Source: Cellvibrionaceae bacterium 1162T.S.0a.05 (GTDB lineage: Bacteria > Pseudomonadota > Gammaproteobacteria > Pseudomonadales > Cellvibrionaceae). Taken from it: a stretch of 64,000 nucleotides of DNA. The stretch spans positions 2,632,392 to 2,696,391 of the forward strand of contig LANB01000001.1 in assembly GCA_000964245.1 (NCBI GenBank), written 5' to 3'. The stretch's first letter is position 1. Each line of letters begins with the position of its first letter. Of this stretch, positions 54,800-63,007 are shown piece after piece. The notes below the pieces were generated by a model that ran no database searches, was not told where the DNA came from, and saw only the letters and a program-made list of their open reading frames with translations. A program made the position numbers and the translations under genes.

Positions 54800-56326
54800 A
54801 TGAGTTATCCCGCGACGGAGAGTTCTACCTCCGGCCCTTTTGTGTGTTTGTCTGATCTTCATCTCGGCGCTGATATCAGCGTGCTGTCCTACCACAGTAA
54901 GGAAGATTTTACTTTTCGCTGCGAACGCCAATCGCAGTGTTTGAAGATGTTTGTACAGTCCTTACGCAACTATATTCCCAGGGTATTCGATGGCAAGACA
55001 CCGGTATTGGTGTTGAATGGTGACTGTCTGGATTTTGATTTTGCGTCGCCTGCGCAACTTATTCACGCATTTCAATGTTTTATGCGGGCTGCCTTTGACC
55101 CGAATGAAGAACCGCTTTTTGCTTCAGAAGTGATCTATATTCCGGGCAATCACGATCATCGACTTTGGGAGCAAATGAAAGATCAACTCATGGTTCGCAA
55201 TATCAAGCAGAGCAATGCGATACCGGAACGTGTGCAATACCAAAGCACCAGGCTCTTTGATGAGGAGGGGATCGCGTCCTTTCTATTAAATGAAATGATC
55301 AGAATGGCCGATCTCCCGAATGTATCGATAAGTTTGCGTTATCCCAACTGGGGCTTAAAGCGCGGTGACAAACGGATTGTTTTTCATCACGGCCACTATT
55401 GCGAAGGAATTTATCGCGTAATGAGTCGCTTGACAGAGATCCTTTTAGACGAGGAAGTGATAGATGTCGAAGAGTTAGAGGCGCAAAACGGTGGCTGGGT
55501 AGATTTTTTGTGGTCTAGCCTCGGCGCATCGGAAGATCAGAAAAATATTATGGTGTGGATGTATGCGATGAGTCTGGACCCCGCAGCGAGTCACCACAAC
55601 TACAAAAGAATTGCGCGCATTATTAGTGATTACCTGGACCGTGAATATTCTGTGAGTGCGACCTCGAAAGTCGCCGCGGGAATGAGCCTGGAGAAATTGA
55701 TTGTCACACTGCTGAATATCACTTTTGGAAAAGTATTTGATGCAGAGCGGGCTCATTTTAAAGAGGTCCTCAGTGATGGAGCGATAGAGGGCGTCTCCTG
55801 GTATTTATCGGGGCCGATACATCGCCAATTGTGCACAGAGGAAGGCCTGGAACTTTCTGCCAGCATTGATGGTGATTGCCGTTTTGTGTTTGGGCATACC
55901 CACAAACCCTTTCAGGCTTTCCTTCCGGTTGAAGGCTATAGCAACAATATTGGTTTATACAATAGCGGCGGGTGGTCCCTTGATGACGTAGAGTTGACTG
56001 CAGTGCAAGGTGCAGCGGCTATTTTTATCGATGAAGATTTTAATATTGCATCGCTTCGCTTATTCAATGCACCGGTCAATCCTCGTCAGGATATCGATAA
56101 ATACGACGTGCGAATTGAGGGCATGAATACGCTTGAAGATGAAAAAAATCCACTGCTGTACCAGATGCGAAGCGCGCTGGACAATCCCGAATGTGATGCG
56201 CTTTTCAGGGAATTTAATCGCTTGGCAAAACAAAAAGCCTTTGAAATCGTGAAGTATAAACAAAAAGGTTTTTTTGACCCTTCTTTGAGTCCAGGGATAA
56301 AAAAGGAAAAGAGCTATGACATATAG
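54800..56326 (+). CDS. Calcineurin-like metallophosphoesterase
   Basis: Protein of 508 residues, without a signal peptide. All the dimetal motifs are present: FVCLSDLHLGAD near residue 14, LNGDCLDFD near 71, YIPGNHDHRLW near 114, FHHGHY near 197 and FGHTHKPF near 362. Length exceeds a plain phosphatase by a long C-terminal region. GGAG precedes the ATG. It overlaps the next gene by 11 bases, so it is translationally coupled to the GMC oxidase. Substrate unknown; its neighbours suggest a lipid-derived phosphoester. Confidence 0.9.
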   Translation: MSYPATESSTSGPFVCLSDLHLGADISVLSYHSKEDFTFRCERQSQCLKMFVQSLRNYIPRVFDGKTPVLVLNGDCLDFDFASPAQLIHAFQCFMRAAFDPNEEPLFASEVIYIPGNHDHRLWEQMKDQLMVRNIKQSNAIPERVQYQSTRLFDEEGIASFLLNEMIRMADLPNVSISLRYPNWGLKRGDKRIVFHHGHYCEGIYRVMSRLTEILLDEEVIDVEELEAQNGGWVDFLWSSLGASEDQKNIMVWMYAMSLDPAASHHNYKRIARIISDYLDREYSVSATSKVAAGMSLEKLIVTLLNITFGKVFDAERAHFKEVLSDGAIEGVSWYLSGPIHRQLCTEEGLELSASIDGDCRFVFGHTHKPFQAFLPVEGYSNNIGLYNSGGWSLDDVELTAVQGAAAIFIDEDFNIASLRLFNAPVNPRQDIDKYDVRIEGMNTLEDEKNPLLYQMRSALDNPECDALFREFNRLAKQKAFEIVKYKQKGFFDPSLSPGIKKEKSYDI

Positions 56327-59300
56327 AAAGCAAGTTATCTATCCTGAATATGAGCGAATTTCCGAACACATACGTCATTTACGCGATAAAAAATTTGACG
56401 TGGTGGTCATAGGTAGCGGCTACGGTGGCGGGATATCCGCTTCACGCATGGCACGTATGGGTAAAACAACCTGTGTGTTGGAACGCGGTGATGAGCTATT
56501 GCCAGGGCAATATCCTGCAACGTTTTCACAAATGAACGACCAGATGCAGGTGCATACTGACGGGCATAATCGCAAACGCCTTGGGTCGGCAACTGCCTTA
56601 TTTGATTTTCGGATGAATGAGGATGTCAGTGCGCTAATCGGTTGTGGGGTCGGCGGTACGTCATTGATCAATGCCAATGTTTCGCTTGAAGCACACAAGG
56701 GTATTTTCTCCAAATGGTGGCCCAAATGTTTCCGTGAAAATGGTGATGAACTCGCACGCTATTATGAGCGTGCACGAAAGCACCTCGGCACGAATACCTA
56801 TCCCGAGAGGCCGGACGAAAACAGCGGTACCGACGACCAGGAAAATGCTTACCCTGAACTCAATAAATTTTCAGCTCTGGATAAAGCCGCTGAAGCGTTT
56901 GGCGCGCACGCACAGAAGGCACCAATCAATGTGAGTTTTGAGCAACACACTAATTGGGCCGGTGTGAAACAGGAGGCTTGTACAAATTGTGGGGATTGCT
57001 GTTCAGGCTGTAATGTGGGTGCCAAAAACACCACGTTGATGAATTATCTCCCGGATGCCTATAAACACGGTGCCAAAATATATAATCACGCTACGGTACT
57101 TTATATCGAAAAAAACGATGCTACCGATGCGAGTCATTATCCCTGGCTCGTTCACGTGCGCGAAACCAGAGATAACGTAAAAAAAGCCAAAACCTATTGC
57201 ATAAAAGCGAAGAGCGTCATGCTCGCTGCGGGTACGCTCGGAACCGCGGCGATTATGCAGCGTTCCAGGAAAAAGGGTTTGCCGCTGTCTAACATGCTGG
57301 GTAAAAATTTTTCCGGGAACGGCGATGTGCTAGCGTTTTCCTATAACGCCTATTGGAAAGACAATGACGAAAATACCTCATTTTTGTTGCGCTCGATCGA
57401 TGAAGAGCGTTTTGTTTCCGTTAATGCTGTGGGGCTGGGAGAAAATCGCGTAGAAGAAAAACGCGCACCGGGCCCGTGTATATCGGGTGTGATCGATTTG
57501 CGCGACACCGATAAAATGGAAGACGGTTTAATCATTGAAGAGGGTGTGATTCCCGGAGGCATGGCATCGACGCTGCCCTTGAGTTTTATGATGGCCGCAG
57601 CGCAACAAGCCAATTTTACCCGTTACGGTGCTGAACAGGCAGTGCTGCGTTTACAGGATATAACGAGTATCGCGAGTGCAGTAAAGGCGGGCGATAGTTC
57701 ACTGACCAATTTGGCATACAAGGGCGCAATATCGCGTACGCAAACGTTTTTGGTAATGAGCGTTGACGATGCTTGCGGAGAGTTGCAACTTTCCGATGAT
57801 GATGAAATCGCCTTGATCCATTGGCCGGGTGCTGGCGAAAGCCACACAATGAAAAGAGACAACACCCTATTGGCGCGCGCCAGCGATGCCAGTCAGGGGC
57901 AGTTTATTCCGTATCCACTTTGGCAGGATGCATTCGGCAATAAAATAGTGACAGTACACCCACTCGGCGGTTGTGCCATGGCAGACAGTTGTGCCGACGG
58001 TGTTGTAAATCACAAGTGCCAGGTTTACTGCGGTGATGAAAACGAGCCCGAAGCTGTTTACGAAAATTTTTATATTTGTGATGGTTCTGTCATTCCCGGC
58101 GCCCTGGGTGTGAACCCCTTGTTAACTATCAGCGCCGTCACAGAGAGGGCTTGTGATTGGATACAAGGTGTCTACGGTATTCAGGAATTTGACCCCTATG
58201 CCAATCTTGTCGGTGCTGCACCGGGAATGAAGGCCACATCAAGTGTTTTGACATCCACGATTGAAGGCGACGATGAGCAAATCAAAACGAGTTTGTTTGA
58301 ACGGGTCAGCGCGGTGGCAACCGTTGCCTTGTCTTATTGGCTTGCTTACCGCGAAACCCGGCGCCGTCGTGAAGCGCGCAAGCTGGTGGAACAGGAAAAA
58401 GAAACCGATCTTTGGGCAAATGCCATCTCTAACTCATCAAAACTTTTTCCTTTTTACAGTAAGGAGGTGAGCCCTGGCTTTTCATTTTCGGAAACCATGC
58501 GGGGTAAGGTCTCGGCATGTAAACCCGATGCATTGAAGAATAAGGGGCTGCAATCGGTTTTCCGTGTGTCCGCCCACGAAGGTGCAAGCCATCAAAAGCA
58601 AAATCTGATTCTCGATTTGGAATTGAAAATCGACAAAATACAAAAACTGCTTGATGATCGCGAAAACTCTCCCATGGAGATACACAAAGGCAGGGTGGTT
58701 TGCGATGTCTTAACAGACGGCATTTCCAGGCCGCTCAAAATTCGCGGTGGAAAGTTTTATATGTTGGTGCCCAATTATGAACGGGTCGACACCTGGAACA
58801 TGATTTATGAAATTCACCTGGATGGCCATTTTCTCTACTGCTACAAAACACTTGAGCAAAACGAAAAATCACACTGGTGGAAGGATTTAAGCACAGTGGA
58901 TGTCGAGATATACGAGGGTAAAAATCGTGAAGGGCGCTTGATTGCGCTTGGCCGTGCTTCCTTAACCTTACAAGACTTTATCCACCAGGCGTCAACGTTC
59001 AAAACCCCCATCAACCTGAAAGGTTTCTGGGTCAATAATTTGCCAGCGCTTGTCCGCTTGAGAACAAAAGTAGAAGGTTGGCTTGGAAGGTTCTTTATTC
59101 AAAAGTTGATGGCTGAACTGAGTACCATCGTATTCAATGTGTATGGTGGTGTGTTAGTAAGCTTGCAAAATAATCATGCGCAGAGGCGTAAGGAGCTGGC
59201 TCAGCTACCCGCGTTTTCCCGAGCGCTACAGGCTCCCGCGCCAAAGCGCTATACCATTAGAACGCCCGATCAGAAAACTATTCAGCTTGTACGCTATCAG

Positions 59301-60455
59301 GGTGGCGATGCCAATAATTCCGCTAACGGGTATCCCGTTATTATTGCGCCGGGCGCCGGAGTGACGGCGAGTTCGTATGCAAGCCCATCGGTGCAGGAAA
59401 ACCTGGTTGAATATCTCACCTGGGGTCCGTCGCATTCTGAAAAGGCCAAACCCAATTGCGATGTATGGTTGCTCGATTATCGCGCCAGTTACGATTCAGG
59501 CAGTGCGACAACGCCGTTTAGTATTGACGATATCGCAGAAAATGACTGGCAGGCGGCCATTGATTTTGTCCTTTCTTCAACACAAGCTGAAAAAGTCCAG
59601 ATAGTTGCACATTGTATTGGTGCCATGAGCCTGCTAATGGGATTGTTGAAAGGCTGGATTAAAAAAGACCAAATTCAATCGATCATTGTGTCGCAATTAA
59701 GTTTGCATCCTGTCAGTAATTGGCTCAACAACGTGAAGTCAGACCCGGATCTTGCAGAAGCAGTCGAAGAATTGCCTTTAATCAAAGAGCAGGGCGGTGT
59801 TATCGATATGAATTCCAAAGATACGCCTTTTGATAAAGCGGTGGATCTTTTCTGTTATCAGGTTCCGCCACCGGACGGAGAAAAATGTGAAAGCCCGGTA
59901 TGTCGACGAATAAATGCCGTGTGGGGCCCGGCATATTTGCACGAACATTTGAATGAATACACTCACCTGGCCCTGGGCGATTGGTTTAAGCCCATTAATC
60001 TCAGGCTGTTTCGGCAATTAACCACAATCATGTCCTTCGGTTATGTGATCGACGAAAACGGTGATAATAGTTATTTTGTGGAGGGTGAAACCATTTTTAA
60101 AGAAAAGCCCGACCAGCAAGTACCTAACCTGGCACTCCCCATCAGCTTTATGGCAGGTGCAAAAAACCGGATTATATTACCGGAAACAAGCCAGCGTACC
60201 TTTGACTGGATATGCGCTCATAACCCTGGCCTCGCAACCAAGGGGTATTACGAACGAACAATATTCAGTGATTATGGCCATATGGATTGTTTTATTGGTA
60301 AAAATTCAAATCGGGATATTTTCCCCTACATATGGCAAACTCTCCTATCGCAAGCATCTTTAATCCCTGACCTGGAATCGGCGGCAACTCAAACTACTTC
60401 AAAAATGGCAGAGACGGCGCCAGCGGAGCACGAATTTGAAAATACTCCTGGTTGA
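56316..60455 (+). CDS. GMC oxidoreductase fused to an alpha/beta hydrolase
   Basis: Protein of 1379 residues. Residues about 26-620 are a GMC flavoenzyme of the cholesterol-oxidase kind: VVVIGSGYGGGISASRMA binds FAD, IGCGVGGTSLINANV follows, Cys-rich CTNCGDCCSGCNVGAKNT is near 223-240, HPLGGCAMADSC near 548 and GVNPLLTISAVTERA near 600. About 620-970 is a linker domain with no clear family. About 990-1350 is an alpha/beta hydrolase: VAHCIGAMSLLM puts Cys where the nucleophile Ser normally is, and FSDYGHMDCFIGKNS supplies the His. It overlaps the next gene by 20 bases. Confidence 0.88.
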   Translation: MTYRKQVIYPEYERISEHIRHLRDKKFDVVVIGSGYGGGISASRMARMGKTTCVLERGDELLPGQYPATFSQMNDQMQVHTDGHNRKRLGSATALFDFRMNEDVSALIGCGVGGTSLINANVSLEAHKGIFSKWWPKCFRENGDELARYYERARKHLGTNTYPERPDENSGTDDQENAYPELNKFSALDKAAEAFGAHAQKAPINVSFEQHTNWAGVKQEACTNCGDCCSGCNVGAKNTTLMNYLPDAYKHGAKIYNHATVLYIEKNDATDASHYPWLVHVRETRDNVKKAKTYCIKAKSVMLAAGTLGTAAIMQRSRKKGLPLSNMLGKNFSGNGDVLAFSYNAYWKDNDENTSFLLRSIDEERFVSVNAVGLGENRVEEKRAPGPCISGVIDLRDTDKMEDGLIIEEGVIPGGMASTLPLSFMMAAAQQANFTRYGAEQAVLRLQDITSIASAVKAGDSSLTNLAYKGAISRTQTFLVMSVDDACGELQLSDDDEIALIHWPGAGESHTMKRDNTLLARASDASQGQFIPYPLWQDAFGNKIVTVHPLGGCAMADSCADGVVNHKCQVYCGDENEPEAVYENFYICDGSVIPGALGVNPLLTISAVTERACDWIQGVYGIQEFDPYANLVGAAPGMKATSSVLTSTIEGDDEQIKTSLFERVSAVATVALSYWLAYRETRRRREARKLVEQEKETDLWANAISNSSKLFPFYSKEVSPGFSFSETMRGKVSACKPDALKNKGLQSVFRVSAHEGASHQKQNLILDLELKIDKIQKLLDDRENSPMEIHKGRVVCDVLTDGISRPLKIRGGKFYMLVPNYERVDTWNMIYEIHLDGHFLYCYKTLEQNEKSHWWKDLSTVDVEIYEGKNREGRLIALGRASLTLQDFIHQASTFKTPINLKGFWVNNLPALVRLRTKVEGWLGRFFIQKLMAELSTIVFNVYGGVLVSLQNNHAQRRKELAQLPAFSRALQAPAPKRYTIRTPDQKTIQLVRYQGGDANNSANGYPVIIAPGAGVTASSYASPSVQENLVEYLTWGPSHSEKAKPNCDVWLLDYRASYDSGSATTPFSIDDIAENDWQAAIDFVLSSTQAEKVQIVAHCIGAMSLLMGLLKGWIKKDQIQSIIVSQLSLHPVSNWLNNVKSDPDLAEAVEELPLIKEQGGVIDMNSKDTPFDKAVDLFCYQVPPPDGEKCESPVCRRINAVWGPAYLHEHLNEYTHLALGDWFKPINLRLFRQLTTIMSFGYVIDENGDNSYFVEGETIFKEKPDQQVPNLALPISFMAGAKNRIILPETSQRTFDWICAHNPGLATKGYYERTIFSDYGHMDCFIGKNSNRDIFPYIWQTLLSQASLIPDLESAATQTTSKMAETAPAEHEFENTPG

Positions 60456-61086
60456 TGATCACCCTTTATTTTTACAGGGTTTGAAATTTCTGATTGGTGA
60501 TTTACACAGTGAACTCGCTTTTTATGAAGCGAGTGACTGTGCATCTGCGCTTGAGTGTCTTAATGAAGACGACGTTGATTTAATCCTGCTCGACTATCAC
60601 CTCGCCGGCGAACCCAGTAAGGAAGAAGCCTTGCTCGCGATTAAGCATGCGTGCAGTTCCGCGACCCTGGTGGTTTTGTCCAGTGAAGATAACCCCGAGT
60701 TAATTCACTCAGCTGTGGATGCCGGTGCAGCGGGTTTTATTCCTAAATCGTCAACGCCCGAAATTTTAATGGCTGCGTTACAGCTTGTGCTTGCGGGTGG
60801 TGTCTATTTGCCGCCGGAAGCCAGCCGCCTTGGAGCAATGAAAAGTGAGGCAAGAAATGCTCAAGCAGCCCTTCAGGCCGACGACTTTCTAGGCCAATTG
60901 TCGGATCGTCAAGCTGATGTATTAATGGGGGCAATTCGCGGCAAACCCAATAAAATTATTGCACGTGAATTGGATATCGCTGAAGGAACAGTGAAGGCAC
61001 ATTTGTCGGCAGCTTTTCGCTTGTTGAATGTAAAGAACCGCACTGAAGCGGTTTATAAAGCGGCTGAACTTGGGCTTAGGCTTTAA
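60436..61086 (+). CDS. NarL-type response regulator
   Basis: Protein of 216 residues, start TTG 60436, inside the end of the GMC gene. Receiver: ILLVDDHPLFLQGLKFLI with the acidic pair, VDLILLDYHLAG with the phospho-Asp near 56, and VVLSSEDNPE; LuxR helix-turn-helix after about 150 (LSDRQADVLMGAIRGKPNKIIARELDIAEGTVKAHLSAAF, shown as two parts: LSDRQADVLMGAIRGK and DIAEGTVKAHLSAAF). Its gene is part of the operon it probably controls. The kinase gene ends 34 bases away on the other strand. Confidence 0.93.
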   Translation: MKILLVDDHPLFLQGLKFLIGDLHSELAFYEASDCASALECLNEDDVDLILLDYHLAGEPSKEEALLAIKHACSSATLVVLSSEDNPELIHSAVDAGAAGFIPKSSTPEILMAALQLVLAGGVYLPPEASRLGAMKSEARNAQAALQADDFLGQLSDRQADVLMGAIRGKPNKIIARELDIAEGTVKAHLSAAFRLLNVKNRTEAVYKAAELGLRL

Positions 61087-61120
61087 ACATTCAAGTTGGT
61101 TAACAAAGCTCGTTCCATTG

Positions 61121-62881
61121 TTAGGCCAGTACCGTTTCCCGGTTGAAACTCGCACGCATGGCGACTTTTAGTTCTTCTATTTCTATTGGTTTATGCAATA
61201 GCATGGCATCCGCTTCCATGGCCTCCTTGAGTCTGTCGGGTGCGGTATCACCCGTCATAATGATGGTAGGTAAATCGGGATAAAGAGCGCGTAAATGCTT
61301 GATTGTAATGAGGCCGCTGTCATTATTTTTTAAGCGGAAGTCGGTTAACAATAAGTCCGGTTTATTTTGTTCTGCCATACCGCGTGCCTGTTCGCTGCCT
61401 TCAGCAAGCATGACAGAGCAGCCAAGCTCTTCGAGATAAAGGCGGGTCGCCAGACGCACACCTTCTTCGTCGTCCACAACCAACACGCGTAAGTGTGAAA
61501 AATCAAAATCATCGGTAGATGAAACCGGTTTGTCTGCTCCGGGTATCTTGCTAAGCGGTATATAGAGATGGAAGCGCGTACCTTCACCCACCTGGGAGTG
61601 CATAAACAAGTCGATATCCAGAAGACGTGTCAGGCGGCGTACAATAGAAAGCCCCAGGCCCAGACCTTTCATTTTGTCCCGATGGGGGTTGTCGACCTGG
61701 TAAAACTCTTCAAAAACCAACTCGTGTTTGTCTTCAGGGATGCCCACGCCGCTATCTTCAATACACAAATGTGCGCGACCATCTTCTGTTTTCAAGCTAA
61801 GCGTAATACGCCCCTCGGGGGTATATTTAATGGCATTGGATAAAAGGTTTTGAATAATGCTGTCCAATAAATTGCCATCAGTAAGGACACAAATATTATT
61901 TTCGCAGTCGAGCTTGATCAATAAGCGTTTTTCCAGTGCGAGAGACTGATACTGTTCGTGTATTCGTCTTAACGAATAAGACAAATCGAAAACATCCTTT
62001 TGCGGCACAATAATGCCGGCATCCAGCTTGGAAATATCGAGTAGGGCGTTAAGTTGATTAGAGAGCGTTTGCAGCGATTGCCCCATGGACTCACTGATTT
62101 CCTGAGTGCGCTCGTCCATTTTACGTGCCCGCAACGCGGCATTGAGAAGAGACAAGGTGTGCACGGGCTGCCTTAAATCGTGGCTCGCCGTCGCGAGAAA
62201 GCGTGTTTTGGCTGCACTGGATAGTTCTGATTCGTTAAGCGCTTTTTCCAGCTTTTTATTGATTTCTGCGTAACGGCGGCGCATATCAACAGAAGATTTG
62301 AATGAATTAAATGTCTCCTTACCCATTTCGGCAAGATTATACATAAAGGTAAAACACAGAACGCCAGCGCCGTAACTTTTCCATTTGTCATCTTCGACCG
62401 GAAAAATAAACCATAACAGACCCAGGGGGACGCAGTTAATAATAATGAAGGGTAAATACGCTCGCCAATCGCCACCGGAAGTTGCGACATGGCTGGCAGT
62501 AATGCCGAGTATAAGCACTGCTTGCATTGCCCGCGCAACCGGCGTGGCGAAGGGAAAGAAAAATAGCGATGAGGCCAATAGTAAAGCCACGATGACGTTG
62601 GAAATATAAATAGCGCGCGCTTTGAGCTCAATGGGTTTCTGAAAATTCCGCGCGTCTCGCTGGATATAGTACGCACGTGCAAACATAAAAATACTGGATA
62701 AAACGAGCCAGAGAACAATCAAACGGGTATCGACAGCGCCATAGAGGAACGCGCCGACCACAGCAAAACTAAAGGCTCCCAAATAGGGTAGGCGCTTGCT
62801 GGTGGAGAGATTGTGCTGGAAAAACTCCTCATCAATGGATAAGGGTGCCTCGGTGCTTTTGTCTTGCTGGGCTTTTTTCAT
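61121..62881 (-). CDS. Hybrid histidine kinase with receiver domain
   Basis: Protein of 586 residues. Five or six helices occupy about 30-180. The kinase core shows FLATASHDLRQPVHTLSLL (His near 231), LLSNAIKYTPEG, SGVGIPEDKHELVFEEFY and GLGLGLSIVRRL. A C-terminal receiver (about 465-586) has VLVVDDEEGVRLA and LLLTDFRLKNNDSG with the phospho-Asp. The HDLRQP form is typical of kinases paired with NarL regulators. ATG 62881 is chosen; a TTG at 62911 adds ten residues. It converges on the response regulator gene and is divergent from the TonB receptor. Confidence 0.92.
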   Translation of the reverse strand: MKKAQQDKSTEAPLSIDEEFFQHNLSTSKRLPYLGAFSFAVVGAFLYGAVDTRLIVLWLVLSSIFMFARAYYIQRDARNFQKPIELKARAIYISNVIVALLLASSLFFFPFATPVARAMQAVLILGITASHVATSGGDWRAYLPFIIINCVPLGLLWFIFPVEDDKWKSYGAGVLCFTFMYNLAEMGKETFNSFKSSVDMRRRYAEINKKLEKALNESELSSAAKTRFLATASHDLRQPVHTLSLLNAALRARKMDERTQEISESMGQSLQTLSNQLNALLDISKLDAGIIVPQKDVFDLSYSLRRIHEQYQSLALEKRLLIKLDCENNICVLTDGNLLDSIIQNLLSNAIKYTPEGRITLSLKTEDGRAHLCIEDSGVGIPEDKHELVFEEFYQVDNPHRDKMKGLGLGLSIVRRLTRLLDIDLFMHSQVGEGTRFHLYIPLSKIPGADKPVSSTDDFDFSHLRVLVVDDEEGVRLATRLYLEELGCSVMLAEGSEQARGMAEQNKPDLLLTDFRLKNNDSGLITIKHLRALYPDLPTIIMTGDTAPDRLKEAMEADAMLLHKPIEIEELKVAMRASFNRETVLA

Positions 62882-62959
62882 GATGACGAGTTTCCCTTGC
62901 GCTTTTATCAAGTCTAACCTCGTCGCCTTCGGGATTCACCTGGTTTTTGGTTTAACTCA

Positions 62960-62977
62960 ACTAAACTTTGGCTTAGT
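62960..62977. promoter_or_regulatory. Shared 18-bp operator, site 2
   Basis: ACTAAACTTTGGCTTAGT; its reverse complement differs from site 1 (54632-54649) at one of 18 positions. It lies 31 bases before the TonB receptor start and about 80 bases before the kinase start, where it could control both. Confidence 0.8.
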
Positions 62978-63007
62978 ATTGGGCCCTAAAACAATTTGGG
63001 GGGGCGT

